Made by a program: the position numbers and the translations under genes. A model generated the notes under the pieces. The model worked only from the letters and a program-made list of their open reading frames with translations, had not been told where the DNA came from and made no database searches. Below, piece after piece: positions 1-9,246 of a stretch of DNA of 41,208 bases (position 1 is the stretch's first letter; every line of letters starts with the position of its first letter). The DNA is from Halopenitus malekzadehii (GTDB taxonomy: Archaea; Halobacteriota; Halobacteria; Halobacteriales; Haloferacaceae). The stretch is from positions 1 through 41,208 of the forward strand of contig NZ_FNWU01000014.1 in the NCBI RefSeq assembly GCF_900108505.1, read 5' to 3'.

Positions 1-1
1 C

Positions 2-325
2 GAGTTGTACGGCTGTCACGTTGTGCAGGTTGAAGCGGCAGGAACGACCAGAGAGTGTGCGTCGTGCGGTGTGGAGACAGCCAAGCCCATTTGGGTTCGA
101 GAACACTCCTGTCCAAGTTGTGGATTCGAGTGTGACCGTGACGCGAACGCAGCAATGAATGTGCTTCAACGCGGTTTTTCTGAATTAGGGCTGGAATGGC
201 CCGAAGACACGCCTGTGGAGACTGCGCTCCCTACGGACACTCATTCGGTGTCTGCAAAGCGCGTCATCGAAACAGGAAGCCCCTGCCTCAAGGAGCCGAC
301 GAAGGCAGCGACTAGGCAGGGGTAG
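2..325 (+). CDS. tnpB: TnpB (IS1341-type RNA-guided nuclease), C-terminal part
   Basis: This is the C-terminal end of an IS200/IS605-family TnpB; the reading frame is open to the left edge of the window, so the start lies outside. The visible part holds the four-cysteine zinc finger (CASC followed 18 residues later by CPSC) and, just after it, the DRDANAAMN stretch carrying the third RuvC catalytic aspartate. TnpB proteins are RNA-guided DNA nucleases whose guide RNA is made from the element's own 3' end. The stop codon lies inside the terminal hairpin at 280-322, as usual for haloarchaeal IS1341 elements. No tnpA transposase is visible in the window. Whether the full gene is intact cannot be judged. 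Confidence 0.9.
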   Translation, partial: ELYGCHVVQVEAAGTTRECASCGVETAKPIWVREHSCPSCGFECDRDANAAMNVLQRGFSELGLEWPEDTPVETALPTDTHSVSAKRVIETGSPCLKEPTKAATRQG

Positions 326-330
326 TTCAC
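240..330 (+). ncRNA. Probable TnpB guide RNA (omega RNA/reRNA) 3' scaffold and element right end
   Basis: Bases 280-288 (cccctgcct) and 314-322 (aggcagggg) form a perfect 9-bp stem that closes a GC-rich loop and overlaps the tnpB stop codon. The following gtagttcac (322-330) resembles the usual right end of haloarchaeal IS1341 elements. In this family the scaffold of the guide RNA overlaps the end of tnpB, and the guide is read from DNA directly after the right end, here from about 331. The 5' limit of the RNA is a guess. Confidence 0.5.
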
Positions 331-355
331 GTAAGCTGCGTGGTACCGTCCAGCA

Positions 356-1201
356 ATGTCCTCCACCGACCGCCTGACGCCGCAGCGTCGGGACGCGCTG
401 CGTGCCGTCATCGCGCTGGCGCTGCTCGCCGGGCCGCTGTGGATCCCCGCTCTCCACCTTGGTGACCCGACCTACCGGTACGAGCGGGCCCAGGTCACCG
501 ACGACGGCTCCGGTGTGGTCTTCGAGAACGAGTCGGCGGTTCCAGCCGGCACGATGCTGAGCGAGGAAATCGCCTGTGCAGGCACCGCCTCCCGTGCGTG
601 TGCGTTTGAGCGCCATCTGGCACGAAACAACACCGTTCTCACGCCGATCTACTCCAGTACGGCCGGCACGAGAACGAGCTCCTTCGCCGTCGCGCCCGAC
701 AGATACGACTACGTCCAGATCAACGGCACCATCTACGAAGCCACCACCGTCGCGAACCGTTCGCGCGTGTACGTCGTCGCAAACCGCACCGTCTACGAGA
801 AGGGGGAGGCCCCGGAAGATGCCGACACCAGCGGCGATCTGTACCGGGTGGAACTGTCACACCGACGGGTTCCACCCGCCGAGGTACTGTCCCGTGTGTC
901 CCGTGACGTCGACGCGGTTCCGTCTCCGATCGCGCAGGCGGCACGTACCGGTACCGGGGTGGCCCACCGCGACCTCGACGGTCCGGAGACGCCGATCCGA
1001 ACCGCGGACGACACCTACTACCGGGTCTTCCTCGCCAGACAGAACGAGACCGGCGGACACGCCTGGCTGGATACGACGCTGACCATCGGAACGCCGATAG
1101 CGGGCCTGATCATCCTTGTGCGCCTCCGGCGGCGCGTCGAAATCACTCACGTCGGCACCGCGGGTCCGGACGACCGGCACGATCAGGACGGCCCGTCCTG
1201 A
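356..1201 (+). CDS. Bitopic membrane protein with N-glycosylation-rich outer domain, function unknown
   Basis: A 281-residue protein that I do not assign to a named family. A hydrophobic segment at about residues 15-34 and another at about 240-257 suggest a membrane anchor at each end with an outer domain of about 200 residues between them. That domain is rich in N-x-S/T sequons (NES, NNT, NGT, NRS, NRT, NET), which fits AglB-type glycosylation on the cell surface. It also has two cysteines close together (about residues 73 and 81) that could form a disulfide. The start is the ATG at 356, 30 bases after the tnpB element end, so the element sits immediately upstream of this gene and may have displaced its promoter. 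Confidence 0.7.
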   Translation: MSSTDRLTPQRRDALRAVIALALLAGPLWIPALHLGDPTYRYERAQVTDDGSGVVFENESAVPAGTMLSEEIACAGTASRACAFERHLARNNTVLTPIYSSTAGTRTSSFAVAPDRYDYVQINGTIYEATTVANRSRVYVVANRTVYEKGEAPEDADTSGDLYRVELSHRRVPPAEVLSRVSRDVDAVPSPIAQAARTGTGVAHRDLDGPETPIRTADDTYYRVFLARQNETGGHAWLDTTLTIGTPIAGLIILVRLRRRVEITHVGTAGPDDRHDQDGPS

Positions 1202-1255
1202 TAGCCACGATATATAAATGAATCTCGCAGTCTTGCGATTCCACGTATACGGTGA

Positions 1256-1330
1256 TGGGCTGGCCAAGATTTGAACTTGGGGCCTGCTCCGTGTGAAGGA
1301 GCCGTCATAACCGGACTAGACCACCAGCCC
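1256..1330 (-). tRNA. tRNA-Val (anticodon CAC)
   Basis: Read on the minus strand, all arms fold. The acceptor stem GGGCTGG pairs with CCAGCCC, with discriminator A. The anticodon stem GCTCC/GGAGC encloses the loop TTCACAC, whose middle triplet is CAC and reads valine GTG codons. The T arm is CCAAG-TTCAAAT-CTTGG. The gene is 75 nt, has no intron and no encoded CCA. Confidence 0.97.
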
Positions 1331-1411
1331 GCTATCGCCCGCTAGCCGGCGTTCCGACTTAAGGATTGCCTTGTGGCGCGCCTCGTCGCTCCGAAAAACG
1401 GGTCCCGATCC

Positions 1412-1678
1412 CTATGCGGCGTCGCCGTCGCCGCGGGAGCCGCGAACCGTCTCCCGGAGGGACGCCGCCGCCTCGCGGGCCGTCTCCGCGGCGCGCTTGC
1501 CGGTCTCGACCAGGTCGGCTCGGATCGACTCGCGCCGTGAGGGGTCCGGCTCCTGCTCGACGCCCGCCAGCTCGCGGGCCCGTTCCGCGACCGGCTCGAG
1601 TTCCTCCTTCACGCCCGCCGTCGTGTGGTCGACCGCTCGTCCGAGGTAGTACCGTGCATCGTGGAAGTGCTTGCTCAT
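1412..1678 (-). CDS. Small charged helical protein (DUF7553-like), function unknown
   Basis: An 88-residue acidic protein that starts MSKHFHDARYYLGRA and is predicted to be almost entirely helical (long runs of Glu, Arg and Ala, as in a coiled coil). It looks like a short haloarchaeal family I know as DUF7553, but the family assignment is from memory. An in-frame TTG lies 9 bases upstream; the ATG at 1678 is preferred because the conserved-looking N-terminus begins there. No membrane segment or metal motif is visible. Confidence 0.65.
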   Translation of the reverse strand: MSKHFHDARYYLGRAVDHTTAGVKEELEPVAERARELAGVEQEPDPSRRESIRADLVETGKRAAETAREAAASLRETVRGSRGDGDAA

Positions 1679-1780
1679 ACCTCCCAATAGGGCGCCGACA
1701 GATATAGTCCTTGCGGCGGCAACAGAATTCTGATCGCGGGAGGGCGTCCACGATCGCGAGCGGACGTCGAAGAACGAGCC

Positions 1781-1826
1781 GGCGTCGACACCTCGACCAC
1801 CAACGGCGACGGCACCTCGACCACCA
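1781..1826. repeat. 24-bp direct repeat downstream of the cobalamin adenosyltransferase gene
   Basis: Two 22-base copies (1781-1802 and 1805-1826) match at 20 of 22 positions, with a period of 24 bp, and share the core cacctcgaccacca. They lie directly after the stop codon of the gene at 1831-2364. No hairpin or T-run is evident, so the role is unknown. Confidence 0.6.
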
Positions 1827-1830
1827 CGCG

Positions 1831-2364
1831 TCAGTACGTCGGCGACGCCTCGGGCTCGTCCTCGCGGGCGTTCACCACGCGCGCGAGCGTGAACAGCGCG
1901 TCGGAGAGGCGGTTCAGGTACGCCAGGACGGCCTCCTCGACCGGCTCCTCGCGGGCGAGCGCGACCGTGCGCCGCTCGGCCCGCCGAACCACGGCGCGGG
2001 CGTGGTGCAACCGCGATCCCGCCTCGCCGCCGCCCGGCAGGATGAACGACTGCAAGGGGGGCAACTCCTCGGAGAGGACGTCGATCCGGTCCTCCAGCGC
2101 CGCGACGTGCTCATCGGTCACGCGCGGGTCCTCCGCGTCGGGGTCGGGGTTCGCGAGGTCGGCCTGGACGACGTGGAGGTCGTTCTGGATCCCGGCGAGC
2201 GTCTCGTCGACGTCGGGGTATCCCGTCGGGCGAATCGTCCCGATCAGCGCGTTCGCCTCGTCAACCGTGCCGTAGGCCTCGATGCGGGGATCGGTCTTGG
2301 AGACGCGCTCCATCGTGCGGAGGTCGGTTTCCCCGGCGTCCCCGCGTCCGGTGTAGATCTTCAC
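1831..2364 (-). CDS. Cob(I)alamin adenosyltransferase, PduO type
   Basis: ATP:cob(I)alamin adenosyltransferase makes adenosylcobalamin, the last activation step for this B12 coenzyme, in the cytoplasm. The 177-residue length and the N-terminal KIYTGRGDAGETDL motif, which contributes to the ATP site, are typical of the PduO family. The conserved YGTVDEANA segment and the C-terminal LNRLSDALFTLAR motif are also present. The start overlaps the stop of the upstream glutaredoxin-like gene by 4 bases (2361-2364), so the two are probably translationally coupled. Together they trail the liv operon on the same strand. A link between the thiol protein and cobalt reduction is possible but is only inferred. 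Confidence 0.93.
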   Translation of the reverse strand: MKIYTGRGDAGETDLRTMERVSKTDPRIEAYGTVDEANALIGTIRPTGYPDVDETLAGIQNDLHVVQADLANPDPDAEDPRVTDEHVAALEDRIDVLSEELPPLQSFILPGGGEAGSRLHHARAVVRRAERRTVALAREEPVEEAVLAYLNRLSDALFTLARVVNAREDEPEASPTY

Positions 2365-2600
2365 GCGAGGGTCCGCTCCACGTACTCGAGGACGTTCGCG
2401 CTCTCGGCCATCGTTACGCCGTGCTCGTCGTCGACGAGCACCGGCACGGCCCGCTGGCCGCTCACGCGTTTCACCTCGTCGCGCGTCGAGTGGAGCCCCT
2501 CAACCCACTCGGTCCGATACTCCAGGTCCGCCGCCTGCAACGCGTCGTGGACCTTCTCACACCACGGACAGCCCTCGAGGGCGTACAGCGTCAGTGCCAT
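2361..2600 (-). CDS. Glutaredoxin-like protein with CPWC active site
   Basis: A 79-residue thioredoxin-fold protein. Residues 1-15 read as a beta strand followed by the redox motif CPWC (C11-x-x-C14). The cis-proline region RAVPVLVDD (around residue 53) and a helical C-terminus complete a minimal glutaredoxin fold. It probably reduces disulfides with a low-molecular-weight thiol; in haloarchaea that would be gamma-glutamylcysteine rather than glutathione. It overlaps the adenosyltransferase gene by 4 bp and lies 99 bp after livF on the same strand. Confidence 0.85.
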   Translation of the reverse strand: MALTLYALEGCPWCEKVHDALQAADLEYRTEWVEGLHSTRDEVKRVSGQRAVPVLVDDEHGVTMAESANVLEYVERTLA

Positions 2601-2699
2601 ACGCGCCGTTGGGCCCGCGGGCCCATCAAGCTCCCGCCGGCCGGTTCCGATCGTGCTTCCGTCGTGTCGACCGATAGCCCACCCGTCGTGTCGTTCGGA

Positions 2700-3410
2700 T
2701 CAGGCCCCGCCGAGATAGAGCTCCATCACCTCGTCGCTCTCGAGCAGCTCCGCGCCGGTCCCCTCGAAGCGGTTCTCGCCCATGTCCAGGACGTATCCCC
2801 GGTCGGAGACGCGCAGCGCCTGCTTGGCGTTCTGTTCGACCATCAGGATCGCGGTCTCGGTCCCGTCCCGGATGTCGACCAGCCGATCGAACATGTCGTC
2901 GACCAGGTCGGGCGCCAGTCCCGCGGAGGGCTCGTCGACGACCAGGAGGTCGGGATCGACCATCAGCGCCGAGGAGAGCGCGAGCATCTGCTGTTGGCCG
3001 CCACTCATTGATTCGGCTCGCTGGTGTTTCCGCTCCTCCAGGATCGGAAACCGGTCCCACACCTCCTGAAAGTCCGCCTCGGTCACCTCGTCCTTGATGT
3101 ACGCGCCCATCTCGAGGTTCTCCCGAACCGACAGCGTCGGGAAGACGTTACCCCGCTGGGGGACGTAACACATCCCGAGCTCGCTGACGGTGTCGGCCCG
3201 GCGGTCGGTGATGTCCTCGCCGTCGAACCGGACCGTCCCCTCCCAGCAGTCGATGAGCCCGTAGATCGCCTTGAGCAGCGTCGACTTGCCCGCGCCGTTG
3301 GGGCCGATGATCGTCACTATCTCCTCCTCGTTGGCGTCGAGGTCGACGCCGTGAAGGATCGTCGCGTCGCCGTATCCGGAAACCACGTCCCGGGCTTCGA
3401 GTAGTGCCAT
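2700..3410 (-). CDS. livF: Branched-chain amino-acid ABC transporter ATPase LivF
   Basis: The second nucleotide-binding subunit of a Liv-type (HAAT family) importer, acting on the cytoplasmic face of the membrane. In the 236-residue product the Walker A motif GPNGAGKS is at about 36-43, the Q-loop region YVPQ at 82-85, the ABC signature SGGQQ at 136-140, Walker B LLVVDEP at 155-161 and the switch region MVEQ near 190. The ATG at 3410 is chosen because the family N-terminus (ALLEARDVVSGYG) starts there; an in-frame extension to 3470 is unlikely. It is the last liv gene of the minus-strand operon, 74 bp after livG. The length is normal, in contrast to LivG, LivM and LivH. Confidence 0.95.
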   Translation of the reverse strand: MALLEARDVVSGYGDATILHGVDLDANEEEIVTIIGPNGAGKSTLLKAIYGLIDCWEGTVRFDGEDITDRRADTVSELGMCYVPQRGNVFPTLSVRENLEMGAYIKDEVTEADFQEVWDRFPILEERKHQRAESMSGGQQQMLALSSALMVDPDLLVVDEPSAGLAPDLVDDMFDRLVDIRDGTETAILMVEQNAKQALRVSDRGYVLDMGENRFEGTGAELLESDEVMELYLGGA

Positions 3411-3484
3411 ATGTGTGTCGTGTCGCGTCGTGTTGGTTACCTCTTCCCCCTGTGCGTCGGGTCGCCCCAAACGGGGCCGGCCGA

Positions 3485-4449
<965 letters not shown>

Positions 4450-4453
<4 letters not shown>

Positions 4454-6129
4454 GACTCACCCACCCCCGAGGAGTACTCCTCGCGACCAAGCAGCCCGTC
4501 CGGCATGTAGTACAACACGATCAGGAACAAGACCCCGACGACGACGAGCCTGAACGCGAGGACGTTCACCCGGAGGGCGGGCGGGAAGAACCCGGCCAGC
4601 TGCGTGGTGGCCTGCTGGAACGCCCAGTAGAGCACCGCCCCGAGCAGCACGCCCTTGTTGTTGCCGACGCCGCCCACGAAGACGATGAGCAGCGCGATGA
4701 AGGTCGTCTCGGGGGCGCCGGTCCGGAAGGTGAGCCCCTGGGAGTACATCGCCCACAGCCCCCCGGCGAAGCCGCCGAGCGCCGAGCCGATCACCATGCT
4801 CTGGACCTTGTAGACGAACGGGTCCTTCCCGAGCGACTTCACCACCGCCTCGTCGTTGCGGATCGCTCGCAGAACGCGTCCGAACGGCGACTGGACCGCG
4901 GCCTCCAATATCGCATACAGCGCGCCCAGCGACAGGAGGAACAACGCGAGCTGGAACCGGCTGTAATCCAGTTGGACGGTGACGTCCCCGATGACCGCGA
5001 TGGAGTAGCCGATCCCGGCGCTGCTGCCGAACTGGAGGAACCAGACCGCGTTCCGGAAGAGCGTGCCGAGCACGCCGGAGACGTCCCCGGATCCGAGCGG
5101 GCCGAGGATCGGCAACAGAACGTACCAGATCCCGACGAACCAGACGGCGCCGAGCCCGATGACGGCAAGTTTGACGTCCGCGACCCACTCGTAGGACGTG
5201 ATTGCGTGGTAGTAGGCGTACACGAGCGCGCCCAACAGCGCGAGCGTCCCGATGATCGAGACCGAGAGTCGATCGGTGAGCGGCAGCGGCAACAGCGCGA
5301 CGAGCAGTCCCGTCCCGAACCCGACGCCGAGGGCCAGCTCGCGGCGCTCGAGACCGGCGTAGTGCTGGCCGATCGCCACGAGCACCACGATCCAGCCGTA
5401 GACCGAGACCAGGACGCCGACGACCAACACGAGGGAGGCCGCAAGCAGGAGGCCCGCCGATATCACCGCCGCGATCAGCCCCGCGACGCCGGCCACCGCG
5501 AACCGGGAGCCGAGGACGCCCGTGGCACGCGTCCCGAGGCCGAACGTCGTGACCGCGTAGATCCGGTCGAGCGGCAGCCGGGAGTCGTTCTCGCGCTGCA
5601 CTGACAGCGCCGCCGTGGCGACCGCCCAGACGACGAACACCACGAGCGCGAACGCGACCGCACCCACGACGGTCCCCGGATCGATCGGGAAGAGCCCCTG
5701 GAACGGCGGGGAGTACCCCCGGAGCGCGTCCGGGCCGTTCGCCAGCCAGCTCTCCGACTGGACGACCCGCTGGAAGATGACCGAGATCCCCAACAGCGTG
5801 ATGGCGAGGTAGTCCTCGCGCAACCGTATCGTCGGCAGGGCCACGAGCCCGCCGATCACCCCCGTCAGTATCGTCGCGACGATGATCCCGAACACCCAGG
5901 TTCCCACGAGGGGGACGTCTCCGAGTCCGATGACGTAGTTGGTGAAGTCGGCCGGGTCGTCCGGCGGCAACACGAACAGCGCGGAGGTGTACGCGCCGAT
6001 CAGGAAGAACCCGACGTGGCCGAAGTCCAACAGCCCGGTGTGACCGAACTTGACGTTCAACCCGAGCGAGAGGATGCCGTAGATGGCCACGAGCAACGCG
6101 AACGAGACGACGACGTCGGAGACCGCCAT
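4450..6129 (-). CDS. livM: Branched-chain amino-acid ABC transporter permease LivM, enlarged
   Basis: A permease subunit of the Liv importer, 559 residues with many membrane segments. The N-terminal core (SLGLNVKFGHTGLLDFGHVGF, residues about 21-41) and the C-terminal coupling region (FGRVLRAIRNDEAVVKSLG, then GALGG-like helices and FVGGVGNNKGVLLGA) are typical of LivM. Usual LivM proteins have about 320-420 residues. Here extra hydrophobic segments occupy roughly residues 150-390 between the two halves of the core. The gene starts 1 base after livH ends and overlaps livG by 4 bases, so translation is tightly coupled. The enlargement parallels that of LivH and LivG. Confidence 0.93.
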
Positions 6130-6130
6130 C

Positions 6131-7558
6131 TCAGTTCCCCCCCACGATGCCTTCCGGTTTCACGAGCAACACCACGAGCAACACCATGAACGCGACCGGG
6201 ATGCGGTAGGTCGCGCTGAGTCCGGGGATGGCGAAGATGCCGACCTCCATCGCCAGCCCGACGACGTAGCTGCCGAGAATGGCGCCGTAAACGTTGATCC
6301 CGCCGAGGATGACGCCGGCGAACATGGGCAACAGCAGGTTGAATCCGAGGTTGATGGAGAGGTTCGAGAAGAGGAACCCCAACAGCACGCCCGCGAGCGA
6401 CCCGAACAGACCGGCGATGATCCAGACGGTCATCATCACGCGTCGAGTGTTGATCCCGCGCACCATCGCGAGATCGCGGTTGTCGCTGGTCGCCCGCATC
6501 GCCTTCCCCAACGTCGTGGCTCTGAGCAGGTAGTGTAGCAGCCCCATCATCGCGAGCGCGGTCAGAATGATGCCGACCCGGAGCGGGGACGCGCGAACGC
6601 GGGTGGCGTACCACGCCGTCTCGGGGATCGACCCGGGAGCGAGCGCCGTCCCGCCGACGATAACCGTCACGACGACGGCGAGCGCGGCCGCGAGCCGGCC
6701 GCCGATGACCCCCGCGGTGTCGGTCCGCCACCGGTAGGCCGCGACGGCGAGGACGGCCGCGACGGCGACGACCGCAACGACCTCGACCCACGAGTAGGAG
6801 AACGTCGCCAGCGGGATCTCGTTGCCCCCACGCGTCTCACGGATCGTGAGCGAGAACCCGTTACCGGCCACGAAGAAGTCGAAGAACTTCGCGAACGTGA
6901 TGTCGAGCTGGCCGCCCGCGAAGGGAATCGTCGTGTCGACCTCGTAGGACCGGATCTCCCCGCCGAAGATCGTCTGGACGCCGAACCGGACGATGAATGC
7001 CACCGCAAGCGACACGATGAGCAACATCGCAACCGAGGCGTCCTTCGCACGGAACTTCCGGAAGACGAGCGACTCCATCAACGGGACGAGTGCGCCCACG
7101 ACGACGACGGCGAACAGGAGCGCGGCGAGGAACGACGGCGTCCCGGTCACCACGAGGACACCGACGACGACCGCCGCGAGCACGTGCGTTCCGACGGCCA
7201 CCAATGGCGGGGCGTCGATCCCCCACCAGCCGCCCTTCAGCGCGCGTATCCCGCCGAGGTGATACACGATGCCCAACACGCCAACGAACGAGACCACGAA
7301 CAGGAACGCCAGTCCACCGATGCTGACCCCGCGCGTGTCCGTCGCGAGGGTACCGAACCCGGGAACCGTGCCGGGCCTGTTCACCAACAATGCCGTGTAG
7401 GCGCCGAGTGTCAGGAGATCGCCGTGAGCGAAGTTGGGCACGTCGCCGATGTCATACACCAACGCGAGTCCGATCGCGCCAAGCGCCACGATGCTCCCGG
7501 TCACGATCCCGTTCGATATCGCGTTCAACAACCCCGTTTCGACTGCCATGTATGTCAT
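6131..7558 (-). CDS. livH: Branched-chain amino-acid ABC transporter permease LivH, enlarged
   Basis: The other permease of the Liv importer, 475 residues against about 290 in most LivH proteins. The family core is visible at both ends: GSIVALGAIGLALVYDIGDVPNFAHGDL near the N-terminus (shown here as the segment around residues 21-46) and the TTLGKAMRATSDNRDLA coupling region plus the VILGGINVYGAILGS helix near the C-terminus. Between them are extra hydrophobic segments and a polar loop of about 60 residues. The ATG at 7558 is used; a second in-frame ATG at 7549 is equally possible. It is the first gene of the livHMGF operon and is divergent from livJ. Confidence 0.92.
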   Translation of the reverse strand: MTYMAVETGLLNAISNGIVTGSIVALGAIGLALVYDIGDVPNFAHGDLLTLGAYTALLVNRPGTVPGFGTLATDTRGVSIGGLAFLFVVSFVGVLGIVYHLGGIRALKGGWWGIDAPPLVAVGTHVLAAVVVGVLVVTGTPSFLAALLFAVVVVGALVPLMESLVFRKFRAKDASVAMLLIVSLAVAFIVRFGVQTIFGGEIRSYEVDTTIPFAGGQLDITFAKFFDFFVAGNGFSLTIRETRGGNEIPLATFSYSWVEVVAVVAVAAVLAVAAYRWRTDTAGVIGGRLAAALAVVVTVIVGGTALAPGSIPETAWYATRVRASPLRVGIILTALAMMGLLHYLLRATTLGKAMRATSDNRDLAMVRGINTRRVMMTVWIIAGLFGSLAGVLLGFLFSNLSINLGFNLLLPMFAGVILGGINVYGAILGSYVVGLAMEVGIFAIPGLSATYRIPVAFMVLLVVLLVKPEGIVGGN

Positions 7559-7821
7559 CTCATACCGCAGTACCTATACGATTATGGTATTTTTCAACTA
7601 TTCGACATAATATCGTATCGAAGAACGTTGGGACATCTCGGCTCACGGCCCCCAAATGGTGTAACGTGGGATAACCCATCGACCGGACCATCGACGAATC
7701 GGTCACGCTCTCCCGGATATCGTTCGTATCCACACGGTTATGCGCGAAAATCCGTTGCATACGAACCCCACAACGAGCACATAGTTTAATTACACAGAAG
7801 GCCGAAACCGTTGAATGGGCT
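7559..7821. promoter_or_regulatory. Divergent promoter region between livH and livJ
   Basis: This 263-bp gap separates two divergent genes of one transporter and is clearly richer in A+T than its surroundings. An A/T-rich TTTAATTA at about 7783-7790 is a plausible TATA box for livJ (start 7822). The stretch at about 7560-7620, with several TATA-like words, probably serves livH. No clear palindrome was found. A shared regulator is likely from the layout but is inferred. Confidence 0.45.
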
Positions 7822-9171
7822 ATGTCATCGTACAACAGACGAGAGACGCTCAAGCGACTCGGCGCCGCGGCCGGCACCGCCGGCGTCGTTTCGCTCGCCG
7901 GCTGTTCACAGCAGGACAGCGGCAACGGCAACGGCGGCGGTAACGGCAACGGCGGCGGTAACGGCAACGGCGGCGGTAACGGCAACGGCGGCGGTAACGG
8001 CGACGGTAACGGCGGCGGTGGCGGCGATCCCATCCAGTTCGGAACGCTGTTCCCGATCACCGGCACGAACAGCGCCTACGGCGGCGGCCATCAGCAGGCC
8101 GCGAACCTCGCGATCGAGGAGATCAACGCCGCGGGCGGCCCCCTCGACCGGCAGATCCAGGTCACCAACCGCGATACCGAGGGCGACCCCGCCCGGGCCG
8201 GCCAGAAGTTCCGGACGATGATCAACGAGCAGGGGATCGTCGGACTCATCGGGCCGTATTCGAGCGGCATCGGGACCACGCTGGCACCGATCGCCAGGGA
8301 CAATCGGGTGATGGAGGTCTCGAACGGCAACACCTCGCCGGCGCTGGCGACGGCCGGAACCAACGAGAGCAACGGCGTGAAGTATTACGGCCGAACCTCG
8401 CCGAACGACACCCAGCAGGGACTGGTCGTCGCCCGGATCATGAACCAGACGCTGGAGGCCGAGACCGCCGCGTTCCTCTACGTCGATAACCCCTACGGCG
8501 AGGGGCTCGCACAGGTCGCAAGCGAGAGCTTCGACGGCGAGACGCTCAACATGGTCGGCTACGCCCAGGAGGCCAGCGACTACACCTCGACGCTCGATTC
8601 GCTCTACGAGGGCGACCCGGACGTCGTCGGCGCCGTGATGTACCCGGGGAACGGCGAGACGATCCTCAACCAGTGGAACCAGGGCGGCTACGGCGGCCAG
8701 TGGGTCGCCGCCGAGGCGATCTGGTCCCCGGACCTGCTCTCGCGGCTGTCAGACATCGTCGAGGGGATGTACATCACCTCCCCGCAGACGGCCGACAGCG
8801 ACACGTTCCAGGAGAACATGGGCGGCCAGGACCAGATCACCCAGTTCGCGCCCCACGCCTACGACGCGACCTACCTCGAGGCGCTGGCGCTCCAGCGCGG
8901 CGGCGAGGCCAGCGGCACGGCGATCGCGGAGAACATCCGCGCCGTCTCGCGGCCGACGGATGGAGACACGAACGTCGGCATCGCCGGATTCGAGGCCGGC
9001 AAGGAGGCCCTCCAGAACGGCGAGGAGGTCAATTACGACGGCGCCTCCGGCAACGTCGACTTCAACGAGAACCTCGAGCCAGTCGTCCCCTACCGGATCC
9101 TGCAGGTCGAGGGTGGCGAGGCCGTGCTCCAGGAGGAGGTGCCCGTCTCCTACTTCGAGGGGAAGATCTGA
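7822..9171 (+). CDS. livJ: Branched-chain amino-acid-binding lipoprotein LivJ
   Basis: The substrate-binding protein of the Liv importer, 449 residues, anchored outside the cell. The N-terminus has a twin-arginine signal (NRRETLKRL, residues 5-13), a hydrophobic stretch and a lipobox LAGC with the lipidated cysteine at 28. A Gly/Asn linker follows (about 32-69), encoded by an 18-bp tandem repeat. The rest is a type I periplasmic-binding fold: the opening IQFGTLFPITG, then IGPYSSG with the usual ligand-contact region, and a domain with ALALQRGGEASG-type helices. Ligand specificity (Leu/Ile/Val or another amide or amino acid) cannot be read from the sequence. It is transcribed away from livHMGF. 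Confidence 0.93.
   Translation: MSSYNRRETLKRLGAAAGTAGVVSLAGCSQQDSGNGNGGGNGNGGGNGNGGGNGNGGGNGDGNGGGGGDPIQFGTLFPITGTNSAYGGGHQQAANLAIEEINAAGGPLDRQIQVTNRDTEGDPARAGQKFRTMINEQGIVGLIGPYSSGIGTTLAPIARDNRVMEVSNGNTSPALATAGTNESNGVKYYGRTSPNDTQQGLVVARIMNQTLEAETAAFLYVDNPYGEGLAQVASESFDGETLNMVGYAQEASDYTSTLDSLYEGDPDVVGAVMYPGNGETILNQWNQGGYGGQWVAAEAIWSPDLLSRLSDIVEGMYITSPQTADSDTFQENMGGQDQITQFAPHAYDATYLEALALQRGGEASGTAIAENIRAVSRPTDGDTNVGIAGFEAGKEALQNGEEVNYDGASGNVDFNENLEPVVPYRILQVEGGEAVLQEEVPVSYFEGKI
7927..7998 (+). repeat. Four perfect 18-bp tandem repeats in the livJ linker
   Basis: The unit ggcaacggcggcggtaac occurs four times without a mismatch and encodes GNGGGN each time. It forms the flexible tether between the lipid anchor and the binding domain. 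Nucleotide identity between copies suggests recent expansion by slippage. Confidence 0.9.
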
Positions 9172-9246
9172 GACGTCGGGGCGTATCGCCCCATATCCGG
9201 CCGATCCGGCCGGACCGATTTTAGGGCCCGACCGTGAATCGAGGGT

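Noticed and set aside
1256-1330. tRNA-Val gene as integration site of a mobile element
   Set aside because: No repeated tRNA end, integrase gene or second boundary is visible in the window, so the nearby tnpB is not evidence for it.
7906-8091. Pro- or Val/Ala-rich open frames opposite the livJ linker
   Set aside because: They are mirror images of the 18-bp repeat and have no independent support.
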